Source: Cocleimonas sp.
Lineage (GTDB): Bacteria > Pseudomonadota > Gammaproteobacteria > Thiotrichales > Thiotrichaceae
Assembly (NCBI GenBank): GCA_023146675.1
Contig: JAGLBQ010000268.1
Coordinates: forward strand, 1 to 11,753
Direction of reading: 5' to 3'
Length of the DNA: 11,753 nucleotides
A program made the translations under genes and the position numbers. Below, piece after piece: positions 1 to 6,473 of this stretch (positions are counted from its first letter, which is position 1; each line of letters begins with the position of its first letter). The notes under the pieces were generated by a model that was not told the DNA's origin, ran no database searches, and worked only from the letters and a program-made list of their open reading frames with translations.

Positions 1-25
1 CTTGAAATTAGATTTTCAGGTTTAA

Positions 26-163
26 ATCCAAATTGATGAAGGTATTGTTTTAGCGGTGTATTTTTTAGAAGCGCAATCGTATCACTTGAATGCCAAAGGT
101 TCTAAAGATAATAGACAATACGAGAAAATAAAGCAGGGATTATTGAGCGAGGAAAATTATTGA
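26..163 (+). other. Short open stretch, possible gene remnant (unrecognised)
   Basis: One plus frame is open for 45 codons (26-160) with a TGA at 161-163, and its translation ends KIKQGLLSEENY. It has no ATG; only GTG at 56 or TTG at 86 could start it, and neither has a Shine-Dalgarno. An in-frame stop lies just upstream at 23-25. The composition looks protein-like, but I recognise no family. It could be the tail of a decayed gene or chance. The rest of 1-273 shows nothing I can name. Confidence 0.15.
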
Positions 164-273
164 TAAGATAATTATATGGAGGAGGGAGAGCCTAAAAAGA
201 CAGTATTATTTATCGGGATAAAAGTGTAAAAGTAGAGATATTGCACGCAACATCTCTTGCTGAGAAGAAAATA

Positions 274-438
274 TTACGCCAAACGATTTAAAGTTTGACA
301 CAATAGTTGAATACGATCTGCTTGAATAAATAGCTGATTGCTTTTACGCTCTGCGCAAAAATAACCGTTCGATTTTGTTATTGAAAAACCTAAGCGAGCA
401 TAATATTTTTTTACTTTTTTAAGACTAACTGATTGCAT
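274..438 (-). CDS. Small hypothetical protein, 54 residues
   Basis: An intact minus-strand frame runs from ATG at 436-438 to TAA at 274-276 and encodes 54 residues starting MQSVSLKKVKKYYARLGF. A GGGGA Shine-Dalgarno lies 6 bases before the ATG. A perfect TATAAT -10 hexamer lies at 470-475, about 32 bases upstream of the start, which would give a short leader. The product is basic at its N-terminus (KKVKKYY), has two cysteines (near residues 28 and 47), and ends in a leucine-rich segment (QLFIQADRIQLLCQTLNRL) that could form an amphipathic helix. There is no signal peptide or membrane segment. I do not recognise a family. The start signals and composition argue for a real gene, but it is short and lies in otherwise non-coding DNA. 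Confidence 0.5.
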   Translation of the reverse strand: MQSVSLKKVKKYYARLGFSITKSNGYFCAERKSNQLFIQADRIQLLCQTLNRLA

Positions 439-469
439 GATATTTCCCCAAATTGTGTTGTTGAGAGAA

Positions 470-475
470 ATTATA
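470..475 (-). promoter_or_regulatory. Candidate -10 hexamer of the 54-residue gene
   Basis: The minus strand reads TATAAT, a perfect sigma-70 -10, placed to start transcription near 463, about 25 bases before the ATG at 438. No good -35 hexamer is visible 16-18 bases upstream, so the call rests on the -10 and its position. In AT-rich DNA a chance match is possible. Confidence 0.3.
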
Positions 476-663
476 GGTGAGTCGATATTAATCGGAGCTT
501 AATAAGTAAGCAATTTTTGTGAAATAACAAAAGCTTAAGTGCTAATTAGAAGAAATCACTCTAAGATAGAGTTATTTTGTAGCTCAAGGGAGTGGATAAT
601 AGCCTGAAAATAAAGAAAAAAATCTTACGTTATTCAAAATAAAATCATGAGAAAGGCATTGGT

Positions 664-702
664 GGGATTATTATTTCATAACGTGCATGAAATAATAATC
701 TC
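664..702. repeat. Long perfect inverted repeat (hairpin 1 of a cluster)
   Basis: GATTATTATTTCAT (666-679) and ATGAAATAATAATC (687-700) are perfect reverse complements of 14 bases around a 7-base loop. Pairing extends outward by a G-T and a G-C pair. Neither side is followed directly by a T-run, so it is not a typical intrinsic terminator. It is the first of three hairpins in about 110 bases of the gene-free stretch 439-812. It could be part of a structured RNA, a mobile palindromic element or a protein-binding site. Confidence 0.6.
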
Positions 703-723
703 CAGACTGTTAGCTTGTCTTTT

Positions 724-771
724 TATGCCCAAAGGCATAGCAAACCTAATTGGATGACCTCATTAGGTTTG
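724..771. repeat. Two adjacent hairpins downstream of the DUF4360 gene
   Basis: TATGCC (724-729) pairs with GGCATA (734-739) around a 4-base loop. One base later CAAACCTAAT (741-750) pairs perfectly with ATTAGGTTTG (762-771) around an 11-base loop. They lie 40-90 bases past the stop codon of the minus-strand DUF4360 gene. Neither is followed by a U-tract on the minus strand, so a terminator role is not supported. Together with the hairpin at 664-702 they make a compact structured region. Confidence 0.55.
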
Positions 772-796
772 TAGAATGAGTTGATTCAGTAGGATA

Positions 797-815
797 TAAA
801 AACACTGTGTTTTTA
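797..815 (-). terminator. Weak terminator-like hairpin at the end of the DUF4360 gene
   Basis: TAAAAACAC (797-805) and GTGTTTTTA (807-815) are perfect reverse complements and overlap the TAA stop codon (813-815). Read on the minus strand the stem ends in five T residues. The stem has few G-C pairs and a very tight loop, so termination would be weak. Overlap with the stop codon makes it a plausible gene end. Confidence 0.35.
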
Positions 816-1379
816 GCGACATCTACGATATTTAAGATGGAATACCATTCCATTTGATATATCAAGTGAGTCGACACTAATAGAACTATGTTTACCACGT
901 GATCTAATACGGCTATTAATACGCATATTGACATCCTCACCGCATCGAGACCATGATTCAGTCATATGCATCAAGTTATCACGTACTAGGTAATCATCAC
1001 CGTGTCGGTTACGTAGGTTGGTTTTTAATGTAGGTGTACGATCACCTGCAAAGAAGTAAGATCGGCGTAGCTCTCCACGTCCTTCAATAAACCCACGAAA
1101 ATCAGCGGTCATGGTTGAGACCTGAAAACCATTGGGAATATGCACAGGTATAGCGATATTACAGGACTTGTTCCCAGGCTCGGCAATATAGCTGTCAAAT
1201 AATATACTGAGTGTTGTTCCATCGGGTGTGATAACAAAATCACTACTTCCTGCGGGGCAACCATTGCCTGCGATGGCAGGTGCTTTAAAATGAACGGTGT
1301 TATTACTTGGTGCAGCCGTGCTACTTGTGGCGGCAATGGTTAACAGTGTTGCTGCGATTAATGTATTTAATTTTTTCAT
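813..1379 (-). CDS. Secreted DUF4360-family protein
   Basis: This is a probably exported protein of unknown function. Numbered from the upstream ATG at 1388, it has a basic start (MKK at residue 4), a hydrophobic core (LNTLIAATLLTIAA) and a likely signal-peptidase site after STAA, near residue 26. The mature part has the DUF4360 pattern as I recall it: GNGCPAG followed by a D-G-T-x-L-S-x-L-F-D strand, NKSC, an aromatic YFF strand, W-x-x-C-G, and a C-terminal HLKYRRC. The four cysteines (44, 76, 149, 190) probably form two disulfides. I place the start at the ATG at 1379, because AGGGA lies about 10 bases before it, whereas the ATG at 1388 almost touches the same Shine-Dalgarno. DUF4360 proteins are small secreted proteins of bacteria and fungi with no established activity. 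The gene is divergent from the two-component operon and so may be one of its targets; that is inference. Confidence 0.75.
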   Translation of the reverse strand: MKKLNTLIAATLLTIAATSSTAAPSNNTVHFKAPAIAGNGCPAGSSDFVITPDGTTLSILFDSYIAEPGNKSCNIAIPVHIPNGFQVSTMTADFRGFIEGRGELRRSYFFAGDRTPTLKTNLRNRHGDDYLVRDNLMHMTESWSRCGEDVNMRINSRIRSRGKHSSISVDSLDISNGMVFHLKYRRCR

Positions 1380-1410
1380 AAGTGACATTTCCCTTGTTAT
1401 AAATATAGAT

Positions 1411-1427
1411 GACCTTGGTTAAGGGTC
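1411..1427. promoter_or_regulatory. Imperfect palindrome upstream of the DUF4360 gene
   Basis: GACCTT and AAGG-GTC form an imperfect inverted repeat around GGTT, about 35-50 bases upstream of the DUF4360 start. On the minus strand it lies just upstream of TATATT, a possible -10. It could be an operator or an mRNA hairpin. There is no match to a binding motif I can name. Confidence 0.2.
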
Positions 1428-1487
1428 TCTGGTAAATCCCTCTAGCGATGCTTATGGAATATTGTTATTTCCATTTGTCGTTTTCTA

Positions 1488-1493
1488 TATAAT
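1488..1493 (+). promoter_or_regulatory. Candidate -10 for the two-component operon leader
   Basis: TATAAT is a perfect sigma-70 -10 hexamer pointing toward the regulator gene. The -35 is poor: TTATTT at 17-base spacing, or TTGTTA at a too-long 20 bases. Transcription from about 1500 would make a leader of about 160 bases that contains the hairpin at 1547-1588. A second weak -10 (TATAAA, 1599-1604) lies after that hairpin and could bypass it. Confidence 0.35.
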
Positions 1494-1546
1494 GTATGCT
1501 CTAGTCTGGTAAAACTATCCCTTGGACAAGTGAGTGTTGCTTTAAG

Positions 1547-1588
1547 GCGCATCCCCTAAACAGGGGATAGGCTAATGCGCTGTTTTTT
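1547..1588 (+). terminator. Strong intrinsic terminator in the leader of the two-component operon
   Basis: ATCCCCT (1551-1557) pairs perfectly with AGGGGAT (1562-1568) around AAAC. An outer GCGC(AT) (1547-1552) pairs with (AT)GCGC (1575-1580), and TGTTTTTT follows at 1581-1588. On the minus strand no U-tract follows, so it works for plus transcripts only. There is no plus-strand gene upstream that would need it. It must therefore end a short RNA that starts in the intergenic region or attenuate the operon. An upstream segment, CTATCCCTT (1515-1523), can pair with AGGGGATAG (1562-1570) over 9 bases with one G-U, which would block the inner stem. Confidence 0.7.
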
Positions 1589-1660
1589 CTTACACTCCTA
1601 TAAAGGTTCGTCTAAGGCAAAACTCTTCAAGTGCTGAGAAGAAAATAAAAGGGTGACAAT

Positions 1661-2626
1661 ATGACGGCTGAAAAAAATTATCGTGTGTTTCTGGTTGAAG
1701 ATGATCAGGGGACATTACAAAGAATGGCTGATATTGTGCGCTCACAGCCCGCTTTATCATTAGTGGGTATGGCAGAGACTTATAGGGATGCCTCGATCTG
1801 GCTAAATGATAATGAGCTTGACGTATTGCTAACAGATTTAGGTTTACCTGATGGCAATGGAAAACAGCTTATTGAGCAAACACGCAAGCAGCACCCCAAG
1901 GCAGAGATTATGGTGATCTCTCGCTTTGGTGATGAAAATAGTGTTGTTGAGGCAATTAAAGCAGGGTCTAGTGGTTACCTACTAAAAGACGAAGATGAAG
2001 CGCATATTACCAATGCTATTCGACAGTTGTTAGACGGTGGATCACCGATAAGCCCTGCAATCGCGCGTTATATTTTAGATTACTTTCAAAATGGTGAGGT
2101 GGCATCCAGCAATGCGAGTGAATTACCCAATGGTGAGACGTTATTAACGCCAAAAGAAAAATTGGTGTTGCAATATATTTCACGCGGTTATTCCAATAAA
2201 GAAATAGCCAGTTCATTAGAAATATCACCGCATACCGTTGCTTCACATATTAAGCGTATTTATCGAAAACTAGAGGTAAACTCGCGTAATGAAGCGGTGT
2301 TTGAAGGTTGGCGCATGGGTGAGCTGAGCATGCATCAGCAACAACCTAAGTCATCATCATCCCAAAAAGATCCACAACAAATAGGGCAAGCACTAAAAGA
2401 GGGCGGTAAATCAGCTGAAGAAATTATGGATGTGTTACAACTGGTCTTTACTTTGAATATGTTCGATGGAATGAAAGTATTGCAACAGATGGAATACAGT
2501 GGTACAGAGATTTTTGCCACGGCAAAAAACTGTTTTGAAACAGAGGATAAGCAAATTATTGAGCAAATGTTGGCATTAGGTTTCAATCATGAAGAGGCAT
2601 TGCAAGCGATGTTGGATCAAATATAG
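1661..2626 (+). CDS. NarL/FixJ-family response regulator with C-terminal extension
   Basis: This is a cytoplasmic DNA-binding response regulator, presumably phosphorylated by the kinase encoded 5 bases downstream. Residues 8-125 are a receiver domain: acidic pocket E13-D14-D15, phospho-acceptor D59 in LLTDLGLPDG, switch serine S87 and K109 in YLLKD. Residues 162-213 are a LuxR/GerE helix-turn-helix: LTPKEKLVLQYISRGYSNKEI, then SPHTVASHIKRIYRKL (recognition helix) and the end of the domain at NSRNEAV. NarL proteins are usually about 210-220 residues; this one is 321. The extra part is a Q/S-rich linker (226-243) and a helical tail whose last 20 residues (LGFNHEEALQAM) resemble a UBA-type three-helix core. 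A Shine-Dalgarno (AAAGGGTGA) 7 bases before the ATG supports the start. The domain assignment is secure; the targets are unknown, with the divergent DUF4360 gene a natural candidate. Confidence 0.92.
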   Translation: MTAEKNYRVFLVEDDQGTLQRMADIVRSQPALSLVGMAETYRDASIWLNDNELDVLLTDLGLPDGNGKQLIEQTRKQHPKAEIMVISRFGDENSVVEAIKAGSSGYLLKDEDEAHITNAIRQLLDGGSPISPAIARYILDYFQNGEVASSNASELPNGETLLTPKEKLVLQYISRGYSNKEIASSLEISPHTVASHIKRIYRKLEVNSRNEAVFEGWRMGELSMHQQQPKSSSSQKDPQQIGQALKEGGKSAEEIMDVLQLVFTLNMFDGMKVLQQMEYSGTEIFATAKNCFETEDKQIIEQMLALGFNHEEALQAMLDQI

Positions 2627-2631
2627 TCATT

Positions 2632-4659
2632 ATGAAAAAGTATCTGCAAGCCAACCACTGGAAAGAGAAATTTGCACAAACTCCACTGCTTAATCTGATA
2701 CTGCCTTTATTCTTTGCCATTATCTTTGTCATATTGGTTTGGCAAGTGATGCAAATACGTTTTACCCCTGTTGACGGTAGTCTTGCATTATCCCAAGCTA
2801 CTTTATTTACGGATGCAACAGGGCAATGCAGAGATTCGATCCCTGATAGTTTGGCAAATGCAGCGGTGGTTACAGAATCATTACCTGATATTTTAAGAGA
2901 CTGTGTTGAAAACGTAACGCTGGCAAATAATAAAGCCACTCGTACGGTACAAATACCACATGAGTGGCGCAGAGATATTGACAAGTTTCCAGAAATTCAG
3001 GCAGGCAAAGTTCTGTATCATTTTGAATATGATTTTACGGTAAAGCCGCAGGGCTTATGGGCAATTGTATTACCCGCAGTGAGTCAAAATGTAGCGGTTT
3101 ATGTGAATGAAAATTTAATTGGTTGGAGTGGCAGTTTCGAAAAGCCAGTTGCACGTAATGCAACTCAACCACAAATGTTCTCAATACCAGAAGGCGAGTT
3201 GAGTGAGGGTAGTAATACCTTCGATCTGTACGTGGTATCACAGCCTGCAAAAAGTGGATTTTTGGATCAGGTTTATATTGGTCCCACGGAGATGCTTAAA
3301 CCTGCTCTCAATGATTACACTTATTTTCGACATACCTTGCCTTGGACCATTGCACTGACAATAGCAGTGCTGAGTATTTTTATGCTGTTTTTATGGTTTT
3401 ACCGACGTCATGAAACAGAATATGGATTATTTGCTTTAGGAGGTTTTTTTTGGTTACTGCATTCCGTTAATCAGCTCGTTATTGATATACCCACGTTGTG
3501 GAATGCCAATCTATGGGATAGCTTAATCTACATTAGCGCAGGGCTTTTAGCACTGGTAGGGATTTTCTTTATTCATCGGCTATTAGGTAAAAGTTACCCA
3601 CTGCTTGAAAAAATATTATTGTATGGCGCATTAGTTTTATTGCTGTTGGTGCTATTAGTGCCAGAATCATGGTTCTACTCAGCACTCTTTCAGCTCGCTA
3701 ACGTCGCTGTTTTATTGGCAGCCTTTTATATTTTTGTATTAAGTGTGATGCACGCTTTTAAGGTCAAAAGTTTAGAATGGTATGCGCTAGCCACGGCTGT
3801 TGGCATTATTGCAGAGCTTGCATTGAATGATTATTTAATGGTAGTCGGTATGCGCCCTTTATATGAAGGGCAATCACTGCACTTTGGTGCTCCGCTTTTA
3901 TTATTAGCGTTTATGTGGATACTCTTAAAGCGCTTTGTAAATACATTACAAAAAGCTGAGCAATTTAATGCGGAATTAAAAACCTTAAATATCAATCTGG
4001 AGAATAGAGTAGAAGCACGTGGAGAAAAAATAAGACAAAGTTTTGAAACCATCCGTGTGCTTGAACAAGAGCAAGTCTTATTAGAAGAGCGTTCACGCAT
4101 TATGCGCGATATGCATGATGGTATCGGTGTTTACCTAACCAGTATGCTACGCCATTTGGAAAATGATATGGTTGATAAAAAACAGCTTAGCGAGGCAGCG
4201 CATAACGCATTAAATGATTTGCGCTTAATGATTGACTCACTTGGTAGCGCAAGCACTGATTTGCCCGCCATGCTAGGCATGTTTCGTACACGCATTAGTG
4301 TTGCGCTCAATGCCTGTCGGGTTGAGTTAGAGTGGCATGTAGAAGAGCTGCCTGCGATTAAAAATTTTGGACCAGAGCGGGCATTAAACCTGCTGCGTAT
4401 TTTGCAAGAAGCGTTTACCAATGCTCTAAAGCACTCTAAAGCAGACTGCATCCGTTTATCCGCCTGCTCTGAACTTGACCATGCTAATGGAGGTCATATA
4501 AGAATAGAAGTGAACGATAATGGTGTTGGTTTTCGCATCAATAATAAAGCAGGAAATGGTTTGAGAAATATGCAGTATCGTGCTAATAAAATTAAAGCAG
4601 AACTAACGATAGATACCGATGCTAAAGGAACACAAATAACAATAATGCTGGCAACATAG
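2632..4659 (+). CDS. Membrane sensor histidine kinase, HisKA_3 type with periplasmic sensor and 7TM region
   Basis: This is an inner-membrane kinase and probable partner of the adjacent NarL-type regulator. Residues 19-40 are a first membrane helix. Residues 41-234 are periplasmic, with two cysteines (66, 91) and then a beta-rich segment (about 105-218) resembling the carbohydrate-binding-like sandwich of 7TMR-DISM sensors. Residues 237-434 contain about seven membrane helices. A coiled coil at about 436-490 leads to the HisKA_3 domain with the phosphorylated H495 in RIMRDMHDGIG. The ATPase domain has an N-box (E593, N597 in LQEAFTNALKHS), a G1 box (DNGVGF, 629-634) and a G2 box (GNGL, 641-644). 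All catalytic motifs look intact. The ATG is 5 bases past the regulator's stop with no clear Shine-Dalgarno, so translation is probably coupled. The sensed ligand is unknown; a sugar or an envelope component is a guess based on the sandwich fold. Confidence 0.93.
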   Translation: MKKYLQANHWKEKFAQTPLLNLILPLFFAIIFVILVWQVMQIRFTPVDGSLALSQATLFTDATGQCRDSIPDSLANAAVVTESLPDILRDCVENVTLANNKATRTVQIPHEWRRDIDKFPEIQAGKVLYHFEYDFTVKPQGLWAIVLPAVSQNVAVYVNENLIGWSGSFEKPVARNATQPQMFSIPEGELSEGSNTFDLYVVSQPAKSGFLDQVYIGPTEMLKPALNDYTYFRHTLPWTIALTIAVLSIFMLFLWFYRRHETEYGLFALGGFFWLLHSVNQLVIDIPTLWNANLWDSLIYISAGLLALVGIFFIHRLLGKSYPLLEKILLYGALVLLLLVLLVPESWFYSALFQLANVAVLLAAFYIFVLSVMHAFKVKSLEWYALATAVGIIAELALNDYLMVVGMRPLYEGQSLHFGAPLLLLAFMWILLKRFVNTLQKAEQFNAELKTLNINLENRVEARGEKIRQSFETIRVLEQEQVLLEERSRIMRDMHDGIGVYLTSMLRHLENDMVDKKQLSEAAHNALNDLRLMIDSLGSASTDLPAMLGMFRTRISVALNACRVELEWHVEELPAIKNFGPERALNLLRILQEAFTNALKHSKADCIRLSACSELDHANGGHIRIEVNDNGVGFRINNKAGNGLRNMQYRANKIKAELTIDTDAKGTQITIMLAT

Positions 4660-4722
4660 GAGTGATGTTCCTAAGAAGTTAAAGTGCTGAAGAGAGATGT
4701 TAGAAATAATTGAGGAAATATT

Positions 4723-5097
4723 ATGTTTAAAAAATGGGTTGTGACCATCACACTAAGTTTATCACTTCTATCAGGTGTTGCTATAGGAGCAGATAGCGAT
4801 GAATTAATATCATACACAAAAAATATAGCACATAACCACGGCGGTGGTGGCAAAGGTATGGATACTATTCCACTGCTTATGCCAGAAACAAAAAACCACC
4901 AATGTGCTGTCTTTAATAGCGCAAAGATAGAATACAGCATGCGTCGTTATGGTAACGCAAGGATCACCACACAGCCCTTACTTCGCTGCGATCCACGCGG
5001 AAAAGAAGGTTGTGCGCTAGGCATTTCATGGCGACATGCGCCAGCGGGTGGGTTGGATTACAGGATTAAGGTTGGTTGGGTGTTGCAGCGTTGTTAA
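4723..5097 (+). CDS. Small secreted four-cysteine protein, unknown family
   Basis: This 124-residue protein has a classical signal peptide (MFKK, then a hydrophobic core VVTITLSLSLLSGVA), with probable cleavage after AIGA at residue 23. The mature part has a glycine/histidine-rich stretch (HNHGGGGKG, 37-45) and four cysteines at 61, 89, 97 and 124, the last at the C-terminus. This suggests two disulfides in the periplasm or outside the cell. The HNH-glycine stretch could bind metal, but that is speculative. The start has a good Shine-Dalgarno (GAGGA, 6 bases before ATG). The gene follows the kinase by 63 bases on the same strand with no promoter or terminator that I can see between them, so it may be the third gene of the operon, perhaps an accessory sensor or a target. 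I do not recognise a family. The 65 bases between it and the convergent metZ show no clear terminator. Confidence 0.75.
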   Translation: MFKKWVVTITLSLSLLSGVAIGADSDELISYTKNIAHNHGGGGKGMDTIPLLMPETKNHQCAVFNSAKIEYSMRRYGNARITTQPLLRCDPRGKEGCALGISWRHAPAGGLDYRIKVGWVLQRC

Positions 5098-5162
5098 GGC
5101 ATCTTATTTGTTGTAGTTGTGATATTTTTAAGTTATGCACTTATTATACGAATTCAGGATAT

Positions 5163-6338
5163 TCATATAATAGACAAGCCACGCTCTAGATCATACTTAA
5201 TATCATCTGTATTTTCCAAACCAATAGACAATCTGATTAACCCATCTGTAATCCCTGTTCGTTCACGTTGCTGGGGATCTATACGCCCATGAGTTGTGGT
5301 TGCAGGATGGGTGATTGTTGTTTTAGTGTCACCAAGATTCGCTGTAATAGATAGCATTTTAGTATGATCGATTACCATCCATCCTGCCTCCTTCCCACCG
5401 ATAACCTCAAATGAAAGTACCCCTCCAAAGCCAGACTGTTGCTTTTTGATCAGCTCATATTGAGGATGTGTGCTTAACCCTGGATAATTGACTTTACTGA
5501 CTTTTGGATGCTCATTCAACCATGTTGCAATGGTCAAGGCATTATCACAATGTGCTTTCATTCTTAAACTCAGCGTTTCTAATCCTTTTAAAAAGACCCA
5601 TGCATTAAAAGGGCTCATTGCGACACCTCCTGTGCGCAATACACCAAAGACATCTTCTCCCACCAACGTCTTATCACCAACAACTGCACCACCTAAACAT
5701 CGCCCCTGACCATCCAGATATTTTGTTGCCGAATGCACCACTATATCCGCACCTAATGCTAATGGACGCTGCAACGCAGGTGTACAAAAACAGTTATCAA
5801 TCATTACCAGCGTGTCATTTTCATGCGCTATATCAGCCAGTGCACGAATATCAACAACATCTGTGACGGGGTTTGAGGGTGTTTCAGCAAAGAAAAGGCG
5901 AGTATTATCACGCATGGCATTCTTCCACTGATCCAAACTCACTAGATCAACAAAATCAATCTCTACTCCAAATTTTTTTAAGTAATTATTAAAAAATACG
6001 GTGGTTGTGCCAAAGATAGAGCTTGAACAGACGATATGATCTCCTGCTTTTAACAACCCCATCATAACCGCTAAAATTGCAGACATACCTGATGAGGTCG
6101 CCACACAACTCTCCCCGCCCTCCAAAGCCGCCAATCTTTCTTGAAAAACACGAACCGTTGGATTTGTTAAACGAGAATAAATATTGCCAGGCTCTTCTCC
6201 GCTAAAACGAGCAGCTGCTTCTGCGGCACTTTTGAAGGTATAGCTAGAGGTTGGGAAAATGGCTTCGGAATGCTCTTGTTCATTGGTATCAGTATGACCT
6301 GTGCGAATAGCTAAGGTATCAAATTGAAATTCATTCAT
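5163..6338 (-). CDS. metZ: O-succinylhomoserine sulfhydrylase
   Basis: This PLP enzyme converts O-succinylhomoserine and sulfide to homocysteine, the direct-sulfurylation step of methionine synthesis in the cytoplasm. The 391 residues fit the family length. Visible motifs are the phosphate-binding Y54 and R56 of the neighbouring subunit (NIYSRLTNPT), SSGMSA near 82-87, D181 facing the PLP ring nitrogen (MIDNCFCTP), and the Schiff-base K206 in HSATKYLDGQGR. The DGQGR-C-LGG run after the lysine is what I associate with MetZ, as distinct from cystathionine gamma-synthase (MetB), cystathionine beta-lyase (MetC) and the longer O-acetylhomoserine enzyme (MetY). The start has AAGGAAA at 6348-6354, 9 bases upstream. 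The gene has its own promoter and a SAM-II-like riboswitch with a terminator in the leader, which independently supports a role in methionine metabolism. Confidence 0.93.
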   Translation of the reverse strand: MNEFQFDTLAIRTGHTDTNEQEHSEAIFPTSSYTFKSAAEAAARFSGEEPGNIYSRLTNPTVRVFQERLAALEGGESCVATSSGMSAILAVMMGLLKAGDHIVCSSSIFGTTTVFFNNYLKKFGVEIDFVDLVSLDQWKNAMRDNTRLFFAETPSNPVTDVVDIRALADIAHENDTLVMIDNCFCTPALQRPLALGADIVVHSATKYLDGQGRCLGGAVVGDKTLVGEDVFGVLRTGGVAMSPFNAWVFLKGLETLSLRMKAHCDNALTIATWLNEHPKVSKVNYPGLSTHPQYELIKKQQSGFGGVLSFEVIGGKEAGWMVIDHTKMLSITANLGDTKTTITHPATTTHGRIDPQQRERTGITDGLIRLSIGLENTDDIKYDLERGLSII

Positions 6339-6347
6339 TATTTTTTA

Positions 6348-6354
6348 TTTCCTT
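6348..6354 (-). promoter_or_regulatory. Shine-Dalgarno of metZ
   Basis: AAGGAAA on the minus strand lies 9 bases before the metZ ATG and immediately after the leader terminator. It is outside the riboswitch aptamer, about 57 bases from the aptamer's 3' edge. Direct masking of this site by the SAM-II fold is therefore unlikely, which favours control of transcription instead. Confidence 0.6.
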
Positions 6355-6362
6355 GCAGGCAC

Positions 6363-6399
6363 AAAAAAGCCTGCTATTTAGAGACTAAAGCAGGCTTTT
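6363..6399 (-). terminator. Intrinsic terminator in the metZ leader (attenuator)
   Basis: On the minus strand AAAAGCCTGCT (6399-6389) pairs perfectly with AGCAGGCTTTT (6375-6365), and the T-run continues to 6363. The upper stem can extend with TTAG/CTAA. It sits between the SAM-II-like aptamer and the metZ Shine-Dalgarno, so it would stop transcripts before metZ. Its 5' arm includes CTTTAG (6390-6385), complementary to CTAAAG (6421-6416) at the end of the aptamer. The hairpin is also terminator-like on the plus strand (TTTTATT), but no plus gene needs it. Confidence 0.85.
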
Positions 6400-6410
6400 A
6401 TTGATATAAA

Positions 6411-6462
6411 CTCCTCTTTAGCAGCATTTATTACGCGCCCGCAATCTGAATCAAATCGGCGC
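6411..6462 (-). promoter_or_regulatory. SAM-II riboswitch aptamer upstream of metZ
   Basis: Read on the minus strand, the segment has the SAM-II order as I remember it from the crystallised metX riboswitch: P1 5' strand GCGCC (6462-6458), GATTTGA, then ATTGC, P1 3' strand GGCGC (6439-6435), G-TAATAAATG, GCTAAA and an A/G-rich end GAGGAG. P1 pairs perfectly. The GATTT, TTGC, TAAATG and GCTAAA blocks are the conserved parts of the family. SAM-II RNAs bind S-adenosylmethionine in an H-type pseudoknot and repress methionine genes when SAM is high; metX, metA and metZ homologues are usual targets. The RNA would begin about 5 bases before the aptamer if the promoter call is right. The call rests on recall of the consensus; a covariance search would settle it. 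Confidence 0.85.
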
Positions 6463-6473
6463 TTTGAGTTTGA

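Noticed and set aside
30..47. Near-direct repeat of GAAGGTATTG with flanks at 30-47 and 11427-11445
   Set aside because: About 17 of 19 bases match with one gap, but the sites are short, AT-rich and without a common structure. Chance or a very short shared motif is more likely than a mobile element.
558..572. ACTCTA-AGA-TAGAGT hairpin followed by TTATTTTG, terminator-like on plus
   Set aside because: Six base pairs with a 3-base loop and a broken T-run, and no plus-strand gene ends there.
647..757. A 36-codon plus frame starting MRKALVGLLF
   Set aside because: No Shine-Dalgarno, and the frame is built largely from the inverted repeats at 664-702 and 724-771.
746..940. A 64-codon minus-strand frame overlapping the DUF4360 gene
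   Set aside because: It lies in another frame over the end of a gene with clear family features, and it crosses the terminator-like hairpin and stop codon. It has no Shine-Dalgarno support.
1380..1388. Upstream ATG (1388) as the start of the DUF4360 gene
   Set aside because: It leaves almost no space after the only Shine-Dalgarno; the ATG at 1379 has better spacing and a more typical signal-peptide start.
5163..6338. metB, metC or metY as the identity of the PLP enzyme
   Set aside because: MetY is longer, and the K206-YLDGQGR-C-LGG region fits MetZ. The SAM riboswitch agrees with a methionine role but does not itself distinguish these.
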